From CAYYYW01 sp964476245 (GTDB lineage: Bacteria > Patescibacteriota > Microgenomatia > UBA1406 > HO2-37-13b), in assembly GCA_964476245.1 (NCBI GenBank), contig CAYYYW010000001.1:1-64000 (forward strand): 64,000 bases of DNA. The letters are read 5' to 3'. Shown here piece by piece: positions 42,705-51,237 of this stretch (positions within the stretch are counted from its first letter, which is position 1; each line of letters begins with the position of its first letter). Below the pieces are notes generated by a model that was not told the origin of the DNA, searched no databases, and was given only the letters and a program-made list of their open reading frames with translations. The translations under genes and the position numbers were made by a program.

Positions 42705-44222
42705 ATGACCTTGACAAAGAATATAATATTATTAATTGTCGTTTTAATAATTTCCCTAACTATTTCTTTCTTGATGATCAAAAAAAACGAAAAAAATGAG
42801 AAAACAATCAGTCAACCTAAAGTAATTCGTCAGCCAGCCGTGGCCGGCAGTTTTTATCCGGCTGACAAACAGGAATTAAGCGGGCAATTGGAGGCTTTTT
42901 TTAAAAAAACAAAAACAGTTGAAATGACTGGTAAGCCACGGATATTAATTGTTCCCCACGCCGGCATTGTTTATTCAGGTCAAGTGGCCGCCTGGGGATT
43001 CAAACAAATCCAAGGTAAAAATTATTCCCGGATTATCCTTTTGGGAGCCAGTCATCAGGCTTTGTTTGATAATGTGGCGGTTGACAACGAAGGTTTGTGG
43101 CAAACGCCTATCGGCAAAGTGATCATTGACGAAGATTTTGCCAACTTAATTATTGATAAAAAAGATAATATCATTGCCGACAAAAACCCATTCATCAACG
43201 AACATTCTCTTGAGGTTGAATTAATCTTTCTTCAAAAAGTGCTTGCCAATTTCAAAATTGTCCCCATCCTTGTCAGCAATCCCTCAGATCGGCTAATTGA
43301 TTTATTAGCGGAAAAATTGGCGCAAAATTTTGATGAGCAAACCCTTTTGGTGGTTTCATCCGATCTTTCCCATTATCCGCCTTACGAAACAGCCAATTTG
43401 GCTGACGAGGAAACAATTAAGGGAATTCTTTCAGGTAATAAAGACGTTTTTGAAAAAACTATCAAAACCGTTGAAAACAAAAATTATCCCGGTCTGGAAA
43501 CAGCCGCTTGTGGACACGAGGCAATTAAAGCTGCTTTAAAAACCGCCGAACTTTTGAAAATTGGCGATTTCCAAAAAATAAAATATGAAAACTCCGGAAG
43601 CGTGTCAGGAGATAAAAGTCGGGTGGTTGGTTATGTAGCTATTGTAGCTTCTAGTGAAAAATTATTAACAGCGCAGTTTCTTGATGAGGAAGGACAAAAA
43701 GAAGCTTTAAAAATCGCCAGAAATACTCTTGAGGATTTTTTAAAAAATAAAACTGTCCCCAGCATTAAACCAAAAAACCAAGACCTCCTTCAACCGTTAG
43801 GCGCTTTTGTCACCCTAAGAAACAGCGGACAACTGCGGGGCTGTGTCGGGGAATTTGAACCAAAAGAGCCGCTTTACAAAGTTATTCAAAAGATGACGGT
43901 CTCCGCCGCCAGCAAAGACATGCGTTTTATCCCGATTGAGGCTTCTGAATTAAAAGATATCACGATTGAAATTTCCGTCATGACCCCCAAAAGAAAAATC
44001 AATGACTGGCGGCAAATTCAGTTAGGAAAACACGGGGTGGTGGTACAAAAAGGTCTAAACGCCGGTACTTTCTTACCTCAAGTGGCTCATCAATCCGGCT
44101 GGAAATTAGAACAATTCTTAAGTCACCTTTGCACCGAAAAAGCCGGCCTGTCATCTGACTGCTACAAAGATCCTTCTGTCTCTCTTTTTGTTTTCGAGGC
44201 GCAAGTGTTTGAAGAGGAGTAA
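42705..44222 (+). CDS. Membrane-anchored MEMO1-AMMECR1 fusion (AmmeMemoRadiSam A+B)
   Basis: 505 aa. An N-terminal membrane helix (about 6-24). The MEMO domain (about 44-312) has RQPAVAGSFYPAD, PHAGIVYSGQVAAWGF, LLGASHQALF, EHSLEVELIFLQ and CGHEAI. The AMMECR1 domain (about 330-500) has LGAFVTLRNSGQLRGCVG, AASKDMRF and GTFLPQVA. In other prokaryotes the two domains co-occur with a radical SAM enzyme; none is encoded in this window. The membrane anchor is unusual, since these domains are normally cytosolic. The reaction is not established. Confidence 0.87.
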   Translation: MTLTKNIILLIVVLIISLTISFLMIKKNEKNEKTISQPKVIRQPAVAGSFYPADKQELSGQLEAFFKKTKTVEMTGKPRILIVPHAGIVYSGQVAAWGFKQIQGKNYSRIILLGASHQALFDNVAVDNEGLWQTPIGKVIIDEDFANLIIDKKDNIIADKNPFINEHSLEVELIFLQKVLANFKIVPILVSNPSDRLIDLLAEKLAQNFDEQTLLVVSSDLSHYPPYETANLADEETIKGILSGNKDVFEKTIKTVENKNYPGLETAACGHEAIKAALKTAELLKIGDFQKIKYENSGSVSGDKSRVVGYVAIVASSEKLLTAQFLDEEGQKEALKIARNTLEDFLKNKTVPSIKPKNQDLLQPLGAFVTLRNSGQLRGCVGEFEPKEPLYKVIQKMTVSAASKDMRFIPIEASELKDITIEISVMTPKRKINDWRQIQLGKHGVVVQKGLNAGTFLPQVAHQSGWKLEQFLSHLCTEKAGLSSDCYKDPSVSLFVFEAQVFEEE

Positions 44223-44252
44223 AACCCCGATGAAATAATTTATAATAGAATC

Positions 44253-44993
44253 ATGCTCTGCCCAAATTGTCAGGAAAAATTAACAACAGTAAAATTCGGC
44301 CAAGTTGAGGTTTTTCATTGTCCAAACTGCGGCGGGAGTTTTTTTGAAGAAAATGAGATCAACCGCCTTTCTTTTTCCCAAGCAAAAAAATTAGCCGTTG
44401 ATAAAAAAAACGGTTTTATTTCTGCCGCGCCAAAATTCTGCCCCAAAGATAATTTGCCGATGAAAGCTATTCAAGAAGAATCTGTTCCCCAATTTGTCAC
44501 CCTATTAAAATGTGAAAAATGCCAAGGAGTTTTTGCTTTTCCTGATGATTTGGTTAATTTCAAAAAGGCCCAACAAACAAAACTTAATTTTTTTAAAACT
44601 TGGCGGCTTCCTCTCCCCTCTTTAAAAAGCATCCTGGTTTATAGCTTTCTTATCTTGACAACCGTTTCGCTATTCTCCTCTTTTCAGGCGATAACCACTA
44701 ATCAATCTCTAAAAACTCAAGCCGACGACGTTATAAAATCAATAAAAATTTCCGCTGTCAATAATACAACGGTTGTTTATTTTATAACTAAAGTGCCCTT
44801 TCAATCAGAGGCAGTCTTTTTTAATCAACAAACTGGACAAGAAATTCGAAGAATTATCAGCAAAGAACCCGCCAAAACCCACTTCTTAACCGTCAGGGAT
44901 ATTGCTCCTTCAGAAACAACCGCCTTGAAAATTATCTTAATATCCGGCAAAACACGCATCACGACTCAACCAATTTTATTTGTCCCAAAATAA
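44253..44993 (+). CDS. Zinc-ribbon membrane protein
   Basis: 246 aa. Two TFIIB-type zinc ribbons (CPNCQEKL...HCPNCGGSFF; FCPKDNLP...CEKCQGVF) lie before one membrane helix (about 127-147). The outer C-terminal 90 residues form a beta-rich domain (TTVVYFITKVPFQSEAVFFN ... IAPSETTALKIILIS), FN3-like in pattern. It could link a cytosolic zinc module to an outside domain; function unknown. TATAAT at 44241-44246 is 7 nt before the ATG. Confidence 0.65.
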   Translation: MLCPNCQEKLTTVKFGQVEVFHCPNCGGSFFEENEINRLSFSQAKKLAVDKKNGFISAAPKFCPKDNLPMKAIQEESVPQFVTLLKCEKCQGVFAFPDDLVNFKKAQQTKLNFFKTWRLPLPSLKSILVYSFLILTTVSLFSSFQAITTNQSLKTQADDVIKSIKISAVNNTTVVYFITKVPFQSEAVFFNQQTGQEIRRIISKEPAKTHFLTVRDIAPSETTALKIILISGKTRITTQPILFVPK

Positions 44994-45030
44994 AAGTTGT
45001 AGTGTATATTATAATACATAACTGTTACAT

Positions 45031-45180
45031 ATGAAAAATTTACTTAAAGCCAATAAATTAATTAAAGAGATTGTTAAAGAAAACAAAATTATTTAAGATA
45101 AAATTGCCGAAAAAAATCAGCAAAGACGAAAACCCATCACCGAACAATATTTATCTATTATTAATTTAAGAATAATATAG
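45031..45180 (+). pseudogene. Small ORF broken by an in-frame TAA
   Basis: The ATG at 45031 opens a 49-codon frame (MKNLLKANKLIKEIVKENK...) interrupted once by TAA at 45094-45096. It then continues DKIAEKNQQRRKPITEQ to TAG at 45178, which abuts the ATG of the GTP cyclohydrolase gene. TATAAT-like sequence lies at 45009-45016. It is either a decayed small gene or a 21-codon leader peptide. Confidence 0.4.
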
Positions 45181-45783
45181 ATGTTTAAAAAAAAATTAAT
45201 AAAAATCGAAACGATCAATTTCCCTGCCAAATATGCCAATTTTTACCTAACAACATATGCTACTAAATATCCTGATCAACCGGACATGAAATATGTCATC
45301 GTTCTCCAAACGAAAAACCTGCCCCAAATTCCCTTGATTAGAATCCACTCTGCCTGTCTTTTTAGTGAAATTTTTAAATATAAATCTTGTGACTGCGATA
45401 ACCAACTGGGAAAAAGTTTAAGATTGATCTCTCAAAAAAAAGGAATCTTTTTCTATTTGGATCAGGAAGGACGTGGCTATGGTATTTATAACAAAACCAT
45501 TGAACTAAAACTCCAAGAACAAGGTTTAAATACCGTTGAAGCAAGCCAAAAGCTTCATTTGCCAATTGATAATAGAAAATATCACGTTGTTGCCCACATC
45601 TTAAAACGAATGAACATTAACCGAGTGAAAATTATCACTAATAATCCTCAAAAAATAAAAGACCTAGAAAACGAAGGAATAAAAGTGGTCGAGCGAATAG
45701 TATTCAAACCATTAATAAATAGACATAATTTAAAATACTTGAAGGTAAAAAAAGAACAGATGGGGCATTTAATTGATATTTAG
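45181..45783 (+). CDS. ribA: GTP cyclohydrolase II-like protein
   Basis: 200 aa, the size of a stand-alone GCHII. Motifs: RIHSACLFSEIFKYKSCDCD (zinc Cys 59, 70, 72), FFYLDQEGRGYGIYNK (catalytic R98 region), LNTVEASQKL and ITNNPQKIKDLENEGI. It would open GTP to start riboflavin synthesis, or do a related reaction; no other rib gene is in the window, so the pathway here is uncertain. It starts directly after the broken ORF's stop. Confidence 0.83.
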   Translation: MFKKKLIKIETINFPAKYANFYLTTYATKYPDQPDMKYVIVLQTKNLPQIPLIRIHSACLFSEIFKYKSCDCDNQLGKSLRLISQKKGIFFYLDQEGRGYGIYNKTIELKLQEQGLNTVEASQKLHLPIDNRKYHVVAHILKRMNINRVKIITNNPQKIKDLENEGIKVVERIVFKPLINRHNLKYLKVKKEQMGHLIDI

Positions 45784-45786
45784 TAT

Positions 45787-46557
45787 CTATTTGTCCGGAA
45801 CCATCCTCCAAACAAAATCGAAGATTTCTTTTGAAATATCATAATAATCTTTGCTGGTAAAAATCACCCCGCTAGCATGTTTGCTGACATTAACCACAGC
45901 AATCTTATTATTGTAGATCATAACATCGGCAGCTGAAAACTTGATTGATGAATAGGCAATTTTGTAGTGATAACGCTTGTTTTTAGCAAATATGGCGGTG
46001 TTTTGTTCTGCTGTTTTTGAATTCTCCACTATTTCCCAAATGTTTAAATCACGATTTTTTTCCATTCCTTTAATAAAAAGCTCTACATTTTCGGGAAAAA
46101 TACCTGCTACTACATCTAAATTAACATATGATCTGACTTCTTTAGCAGAGAGAACGTCTTTATAAATCAACTCGACTTCTTGCTTGCCAACATAATACTT
46201 GACCTCAATATTTTTACTTTCTTTTATTTTGGAGAAATAAGTAGAATTAATGGTATTAAGTATGTCGGGAAATTTATTTTTAATGATGTTAAAATTCTCT
46301 AATTTCTGATCAATTAGATATTTTAGTCTTTCCGGCGGCTCAACAAATATGTGTCTTCGAGCGCCAACCTTACTTTGACCAACCAATCCTTTTTTTATCA
46401 GATTTTCTATATTAAAATGGGCAGTAATTCTATTTGTACCAGCGTATTCTGACAGTTCTTTTATCGTCGAGGGGCCAGTTCTAAGAAGAGATTCATACAA
46501 TCTGGTTTCCGTTTCCGAAAGACCAATGTCTCGTAAGTAATCAATTATTTTTTTCAT
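45787..46557 (-). CDS. TrmB-like transcriptional regulator
   Basis: 256 aa. An N-terminal winged helix (LRDIGLSETETRLYESLLRT; TIKELSEYAGTNRITAHFNI) is followed by a coiled linker and a C-terminal sensor domain as in the TrmB family. TrmB proteins respond to sugars in archaea; the ligand here is unknown. A half-site [AT]TTGTTGTC occurs close to its start (about 46579-46587) and within an inverted repeat before the divergent 46776 gene, a plausible operator set. Confidence 0.75.
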   Translation of the reverse strand: MKKIIDYLRDIGLSETETRLYESLLRTGPSTIKELSEYAGTNRITAHFNIENLIKKGLVGQSKVGARRHIFVEPPERLKYLIDQKLENFNIIKNKFPDILNTINSTYFSKIKESKNIEVKYYVGKQEVELIYKDVLSAKEVRSYVNLDVVAGIFPENVELFIKGMEKNRDLNIWEIVENSKTAEQNTAIFAKNKRYHYKIAYSSIKFSAADVMIYNNKIAVVNVSKHASGVIFTSKDYYDISKEIFDFVWRMVPDK

Positions 46558-46723
46558 TTTGCCAAATTTAACTCGATTTAATAATGTTGTCTCTTTTTAA
46601 CGATTAATTAATTATAACAAAAAATTTTTCTAAAAGTTTGATTCGTAAGCACTTAAATTATAAATCGTCTATTGAATGTTTTTGTTAATTAACATTATTG
46701 TTGTCATTAGATAACAACAGTTC

Positions 46724-46752
46724 TTGACATTTATTTTTTAAAGCTTTATAAT
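46724..46752 (+). promoter_or_regulatory. Strong promoter with overlapping inverted repeat
   Basis: TTGACA (46724-46729), a 17-bp spacer, TATAAT (46747-46752). An inverted repeat TGTTGTC-ATTA-GATAACAACA lies immediately upstream (about 46700-46720), a candidate operator for the divergent TrmB-like regulator. The leader to the ATG at 46776 is about 17 nt. Confidence 0.65.
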
Positions 46753-46775
46753 TTATTTTTCTATTAACAGACCCC

Positions 46776-47198
46776 ATGAGAACAAAAGCCAACGACGATC
46801 ACCAATTAATGTTAGATTCTCTTTGTCATCTAATCCATCAGAAAAAAATTAAGGAGGCAGAAAACTCGCTGCTTGCTCTTATTGAAAAAATATTCAGCGA
46901 CTCGCAAAATGGCTCTAAAAAAATAAACGATTACATTAAGATGTACAAAACCATGCACCACGCCTTTAACAACTATTATTTAAATTGGTTGAAAAAAAAT
47001 AGCAACAGCTTTAAAAAAGAAAAACAAGAAATTTCTTCATCAAAACACGACAATTATCTTGTTGCCTGCGCTTCTCAAGTAGCAGAGATGGAAGACTTGC
47101 TATACGAACTTGGTAATTATTTGACTATTTTACACGACGAAGATCAAAAAAAAGAAGTCGCCTATCATCTCCAATGTTACCGAAACAATCTTCCTTAA
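46776..47198 (+). CDS. Unknown helical protein
   Basis: 140 aa, all-helical and charged (LIHQKKIKEAENSLLALIEK, KTMHHAFNNYYLNWLKK). No signal peptide, membrane helix or catalytic motif. It has the best sigma70-type promoter of this region and a possible TrmB operator, and is divergent from the TrmB-like gene. I recognise no family. Confidence 0.5.
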   Translation: MRTKANDDHQLMLDSLCHLIHQKKIKEAENSLLALIEKIFSDSQNGSKKINDYIKMYKTMHHAFNNYYLNWLKKNSNSFKKEKQEISSSKHDNYLVACASQVAEMEDLLYELGNYLTILHDEDQKKEVAYHLQCYRNNLP

Positions 47199-47224
47199 CC
47201 ATCCTTACTCAGACTTACTACTTG

Positions 47225-47253
47225 TTGACAGATATAAAACAGATATGTATATT
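47225..47253 (+). promoter_or_regulatory. Promoter for the 47262 gene
   Basis: TTGACA (47225-47230), a 17-bp spacer, TATATT (47248-47253), nine bases before the ATG. Confidence 0.6.
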
Positions 47254-47261
47254 AATATCGT

Positions 47262-47831
47262 ATGAAAGTCTTCTTCACCGCCTCGCATGAGGGAAAAAAA
47301 TATTTTGAAAATTATTATAAAAAAATAACGGCCACCATCAAAAAGTTGGGATATGAACCGATGGAAGATGATATCTTAACTGTTTCAACTGCCAAATTTT
47401 TCGAAAATTTAGAAAAAGGCGGAAAACAAACAAACATTGACTTATATAAAAGAAAGATGAAATCAATACAGGAGGCTGATATCTGTATATACGAGTGCAG
47501 TATTAACAGCCTATCCTTGGGCTTTCTTATTGAAAAAACATTAGATCTTAATAAACCTACCATCGTTCTTTATTTAAAAGACAATATTCCTTATTTCTTA
47601 TTGGGAGCCAACGAAGAAAAACTTATTTTGAAAAGTTACAACGACGACGATTTAAAGCAAATTTTGAAAGAAACATTGTTAGAAGCCCAAGGCATAAAAG
47701 ACAAAAGGTTTAATTTTTTCATAAGCCCTGAACTTCTGTCCTATTTGAATAAAATAAGTAAGGCCCGCAGCATAACCAAATCAACCTTCATCAGAAATCT
47801 TCTCCTTGATCATATGAAAAAGAATAAGTAG
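47262..47831 (+). CDS. Nucleoside-deoxyribosyltransferase-like domain fused to ribbon-helix-helix
   Basis: 189 aa. Residues 1-135 follow the fold of nucleoside 2-deoxyribosyltransferases/TIR-like nucleotide binders (MKVFFTASHEGKKYF, KSIQEADICIYECSINSLSLGFLIEK, NKPTIVLYLKD). Residues about 145-187 form a ribbon-helix-helix unit (RFNFFISPELLSYLNKIS, ITKSTFIRNLLLDHMK). The combination suggests a DNA-binding regulator that senses a nucleotide or its derivative. Both assignments are from motif patterns only. Confidence 0.55.
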   Translation: MKVFFTASHEGKKYFENYYKKITATIKKLGYEPMEDDILTVSTAKFFENLEKGGKQTNIDLYKRKMKSIQEADICIYECSINSLSLGFLIEKTLDLNKPTIVLYLKDNIPYFLLGANEEKLILKSYNDDDLKQILKETLLEAQGIKDKRFNFFISPELLSYLNKISKARSITKSTFIRNLLLDHMKKNK

Positions 47832-47896
47832 AAAAACTTTCTTTATCCTATTATAGCAATCTATTTCTATATTAAATATGTGTATTAAATATGTAC

Positions 47897-47926
47897 TTGA
47901 CAAGGTATGTAATATATGCGTATACT
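47897..47926 (+). promoter_or_regulatory. Promoter of the TasA-like operon
   Basis: TTGACA (47897-47902), an 18-bp spacer, TATACT (47921-47926). The leader to the ATG at 47961 is about 28 nt. Confidence 0.62.
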
Positions 47927-47960
47927 GAAATAAATGTTATAAGTTAACCGTTAAAATACC

Positions 47961-48590
47961 ATGCAAAAACAAAAAAGGTTTTTTTTGGGTGTTTTAATTC
48001 TTGCCGTTGTCAGCACAGCTGCAATCGCCGGTACCATCGCTTTCTTTGTCGCAAGGCGAACCGTTACTACCAGTAGATTTACTACTGGCACATTGGATAT
48101 GGATGTTTCCGCCAATGGTAACGCACTGGAACCCTTTGTCATTGACAACATCGGGGCTAATGGTGACATAAACGGTACAAAAACCTGGACAGTGAGAAAC
48201 ACAGGCACTTTACCAGGTAGACTGCTTGTCAGGCTGCAAAACGTTGTCAACCAAGATAATGGTTGCAACGACCAGGAAAAACTGACTGAGCCTAACTGCG
48301 AGGCTGATAATGATGGCGAAATGGGAGGCGTTATTACCGCCAAAGTCGCCCTTGACGGAGTTGATCAAGTTGAATCAACCCTGGCAACAGCCGACCAACC
48401 GACTATCGGTCTGGCCTGGAGCGCCTTGACGCCCGTCATTCTTGGAGCAGGAGAAGAAAAAACTATCACCATCCACTGGGCAACTGGTGAAGATGAATAC
48501 GGCAATGAGATCCAAAGCGACAGCATTGAATTTGATGTCGACTTTAGATTGATTCAGCTGATTAGCGGACCAAGCCCAACCAATATATAA
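47961..48590 (+). CDS. TasA/camelysin-like secreted protein
   Basis: 209 aa. The signal peptide RFFLGVLILAVVSTAAIAGTIAFF is of the SipW-dependent type. A beta-rich domain follows with RFTTGTLDMDVSANG, KTWTVRNTGTLPGRLLVRL and ITIHWATGEDEYGNEIQSDS, as in TasA/CalY proteins. TasA forms extracellular fibres in Bacillus biofilms. A matching SipW-type peptidase is encoded next. The C-terminus ends in a short PSPTNI tail. Confidence 0.8.
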   Translation: MQKQKRFFLGVLILAVVSTAAIAGTIAFFVARRTVTTSRFTTGTLDMDVSANGNALEPFVIDNIGANGDINGTKTWTVRNTGTLPGRLLVRLQNVVNQDNGCNDQEKLTEPNCEADNDGEMGGVITAKVALDGVDQVESTLATADQPTIGLAWSALTPVILGAGEEKTITIHWATGEDEYGNEIQSDSIEFDVDFRLIQLISGPSPTNI

Positions 48591-48630
48591 GGTAAAAAAT
48601 TAATCCAATTCAAAGATTAATTACCGGTCC

Positions 48631-48664
48631 ATCAAGAGGCGGCCCCAAGCCGCCTCTTGATTTT
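48631..48664 (+). terminator. Strong terminator between tasA-like and signal peptidase genes
   Basis: Stem ATCAAGAGGCGGC with GCCGCCTCTTGAT around CCCAA, followed by TTTT. It would reduce read-through, making the fibre subunit more abundant than its peptidase. Confidence 0.75.
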
Positions 48665-48720
48665 CAATCGAACCACAATTGTGGTGAGCGAAACCAAGTC
48701 TAACTTGGCGAAGTCGAACC

Positions 48721-49227
48721 ATGAAAAAATCCAAAAGTATTTTTAAAATAATTTTTGATCTTACTTCTTGGTTATTCTTAATTGCTTTTGCTTCTGTAAT
48801 TTTATTCACTCTTAGTTCAAACACCAATCTTTTAGCCGGATATAAATCCTACCTCGTTCAATCCGGTTCAATGGAACCTACTATCATGACCGGAGATATT
48901 GTTGTTGTTCATCAGCAGTCTGAATATCTAAAAAATGACGTGGTTACTTTTTTCAACAGCGAGGGAAGAATTGTCACCCACAGAATTATTTCTGACTCAA
49001 AAGAGGCGGAAAACACTGTCTATGCCACCAAGGGTGATGCCAACAGATCATCAGATAACGACATGGTTACGTCGGATAAAATTATCGGCAAAGTTATTTT
49101 GGTTATTCCCAAGCTTGGTTATTTTGTTGCTTTTAGCAAGTCTTTGCCGGGTCTTTTTATACTAATCTTTGTTCCGGCCTTTACCTTAATCTTGGATGAA
49201 TTGTTAAAACTTAAAAATGCTAAGTAG
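48721..49227 (+). CDS. Signal peptidase I, SipW/ER type
   Basis: 168 aa. An N-terminal membrane helix (about 12-34), box B VQSGSMEPTIMTGDIVVV with the catalytic Ser, VTHRI where ER-type enzymes have His in place of the Lys general base, TKGDANRSSD, and a C-terminal membrane helix. It would process the TasA-like proteins on the outer face. The stop overlaps the next start by 11 bp. Confidence 0.85.
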   Translation: MKKSKSIFKIIFDLTSWLFLIAFASVILFTLSSNTNLLAGYKSYLVQSGSMEPTIMTGDIVVVHQQSEYLKNDVVTFFNSEGRIVTHRIISDSKEAENTVYATKGDANRSSDNDMVTSDKIIGKVILVIPKLGYFVAFSKSLPGLFILIFVPAFTLILDELLKLKNAK

Positions 49228-49798
49228 CAGAACTAAAATAATTTTAATAATTATTCTTTTTATCTCATTATTTTTAATCTACACCGACAGAACCGATGCC
49301 GACTTAGTGGCTGAAAGAACGGTTAAAAATAATAAATTTACTGCCACCACCCTCTCATTTTCCCAAAGACACACCGCCAACAATAGTCACATCTTGATGC
49401 TTTTCAGAACTATGGGAATACAACCTGACGGATTTGATGTTGGAGCCGTGAGAATTAAAAAAGATGGCAAGTTGAACTTTAAATATCATATGAAAACGGT
49501 CAAAGTAAACGGCGATGATGGTTTTTGTCAAGCCTTAAATATTCAGGTAATGCAAAAGGGAGTTTTCAAATATCAGGGCAAATTGGTTGATTTATCGCTT
49601 GATTCAAACGTGGACAATAGCAATCCGCAGAATTGGATTTTTTTTATTAGCTTGGATGATGACAGCACGTCTTTACAAAATAAAAACTGCGAATTTAACT
49701 TTGATTTTAAAACTTGGCGCAACACCCCCGATGAAAATATTGGCGGGTTTTACGCGCAACGATTGTTGAACAATAATATATCTAGTGGGAATTGGTAA
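49217..49798 (+). CDS. TasA-like secreted protein, second copy
   Basis: 193 aa. A signal peptide/anchor (IILIIILFISLFLIYT), then TVKNNKFTATTLSFSQRHTANNSH, resembling the N-terminus of TasA-type subunits. The rest is beta-rich with FCQALNIQVMQKG and NWIFFISLDDDS. More divergent than the 47961 protein. It is sandwiched between two signal peptidase genes with overlaps, so the four genes form a cassette. Confidence 0.58.
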   Translation: MLSSRTKIILIIILFISLFLIYTDRTDADLVAERTVKNNKFTATTLSFSQRHTANNSHILMLFRTMGIQPDGFDVGAVRIKKDGKLNFKYHMKTVKVNGDDGFCQALNIQVMQKGVFKYQGKLVDLSLDSNVDNSNPQNWIFFISLDDDSTSLQNKNCEFNFDFKTWRNTPDENIGGFYAQRLLNNNISSGNW

Positions 49799-50348
49799 AA
49801 TAATAAAATTAATGTCAAATTATAGATCTAAAATCTTAAAACTTGCTAACTCTGAATTCTATTATGCTTTTATTGTCCTTTATGTTATTTTTGCCTTTTC
49901 CGTCGCCTCGTTGTCTTTAAGTTTTTTTAACCAACTTAAGATTTTTACCAATAAATCCAATTCGATGAACCCGACCATCAATACCGGCAGTCTTCTTGTG
50001 GTAAAAAAATCTTACGAATATGATGTGGGTAATATTATTTCTTATTACGCGAAAATCAATGGAAAAGAAGAGATCGTCACTCATCGTATTTTTCGAATCG
50101 GTGGCAATATCTATCTGACCAAAGGCGACGCCAACCAAGCGATAGACGAACAAAAAGTGATTCCCCGGCTTATCATTGGAAAGGTAATTTTAATAATTCC
50201 TTACTTAGGCTATCCTATCGGCTTTGCCAAAACTCCAGTTGGCACTTGGCTGTTAATTATTTTTCCGGCTATTTTAATTATTTTCACCGAGATTTTGGTA
50301 ATTGTTTTTCAAAATCCTCCGGGTGAAACCAAAGCTGGGTATCAGTAA
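49785..50348 (+). CDS. Signal peptidase I-like protein, second copy
   Basis: 187 aa; the start at 49785 overlaps the previous stop by 14 bp, and an ATG at 49812 is the alternative. A membrane helix (about 25-48), NKSNSMNPTINTGSLLVVKKSY with the catalytic Ser, VTHRIFRIG (His base), LTKGDANQAIDE, and a C-terminal helix. It probably serves the preceding TasA-like protein. Its 3' end overlaps the convergent 50284 gene by 65 bp. Confidence 0.8.
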   Translation: MGIGKIIKLMSNYRSKILKLANSEFYYAFIVLYVIFAFSVASLSLSFFNQLKIFTNKSNSMNPTINTGSLLVVKKSYEYDVGNIISYYAKINGKEEIVTHRIFRIGGNIYLTKGDANQAIDEQKVIPRLIIGKVILIIPYLGYPIGFAKTPVGTWLLIIFPAILIIFTEILVIVFQNPPGETKAGYQ

Positions 50349-51237
50349 TAGGCTCAGTAGTTTGGTGTTTTCTAATAAAGTAGAGTTGTAGTTTTTTAAG
50401 TAAATTTTCTCCGCTATCAAAAATCCAAATGACAAATGACAAATGACAAATAAAATTCAAAATCCAAAATCTAAATTTTAAATATTTGAGCTTTGAGCTT
50501 GATTTGACATTTGAGTTTTGACATTTGAAATTTGAACGTGCGTTTGGGAAAATATTAAACACCCATCTATTTGCCTCTAAAAACCGCTCATAAATATTCT
50601 CTTTGTTTATTAACGGCTTCATCTGTAAAATTTCATGAGCTACATATTCGTTTTTCTTAAAATCCGGCACCTCAAGACTGTTTTCATCAAAAAAAAGATT
50701 AAGACAGACTTTATCTCTGCTACCTATCCGTGACGACCGTTGCCTATAGGTATGTCGCTTCCTGCGAATACCCATAGCTTGAGCGATTAATAAGGCAAGA
50801 AACCTTCCTGTAAACAATCTGTTTTTCGCCGTAATCACAAATAAATCAATATCGTCTTCCTCTTTCGCATTCATCATCGCCAACGCCCCTGATAAACCAA
50901 TTAGTTTAATTTGGGAAAAAAAGGAAAGTAATTGAATGTAAAATCCTATTTTTTTAATCTTTGCTTGAGATATTCTTGTTCTAACAATCTTATTTTTGAA
51001 AAATATACAATACGGGGGGAGGGTATATAAGTTAACCATTTTGATACGGCCGTAACAAAGTGACAAATGAAGGCTGCGGCTTTTTATTAGCTTTTTTGTT
51101 TTAACAAGGTTCTCCATCCAGCTTAGTAAATTTTTTTTAGTGGTTCTTATGGGTAAAAAAGTATAAACCTCATCAATCGTTGGTGAATAGTCAAAAAAAT
51201 TGAAGTATTTAATTGTTCTTAAAATTTCTTTCTTCAT
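50284..51237 (-). CDS. Nucleotidyltransferase-fold protein with repeat-derived insert
   Basis: 317 aa. An N-terminal winged-helix-like region (about 1-60) precedes IGLSGALAMMNAKEEDDIDLFVIT (about 113-136), the GS...DxD pattern of the pol-beta NTase superfamily. Residues about 234-275 (FKCQNSNVKSS... CHLSFVIWIFDSG) come from a tandem AAATGACA/TTTGACAT repeat block (50428-50537) and probably do not belong to the fold. Its start overlaps the upstream GT26 stop by 4 bp. Substrate unknown; it may attach nucleotidyl groups in surface-glycan synthesis. Confidence 0.6.
   Translation of the reverse strand: MKKEILRTIKYFNFFDYSPTIDEVYTFLPIRTTKKNLLSWMENLVKTKKLIKSRSLHLSLCYGRIKMVNLYTLPPYCIFFKNKIVRTRISQAKIKKIGFYIQLLSFFSQIKLIGLSGALAMMNAKEEDDIDLFVITAKNRLFTGRFLALLIAQAMGIRRKRHTYRQRSSRIGSRDKVCLNLFFDENSLEVPDFKKNEYVAHEILQMKPLINKENIYERFLEANRWVFNIFPNARSNFKCQNSNVKSSSKLKYLKFRFWILNFICHLSFVIWIFDSGENLLKKLQLYFIRKHQTTEPITDTQLWFHPEDFEKQLPKSR
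50428..50537. repeat. AAATGACA / TTTGACAT tandem-repeat block inside a gene
   Basis: It starts with three AAATGAC units and ends with several TTTGACATT/TTTGAA units in inverted orientation. The same unit forms the -35 region at 7246-7265 and 5824-5836. Confidence 0.6.
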
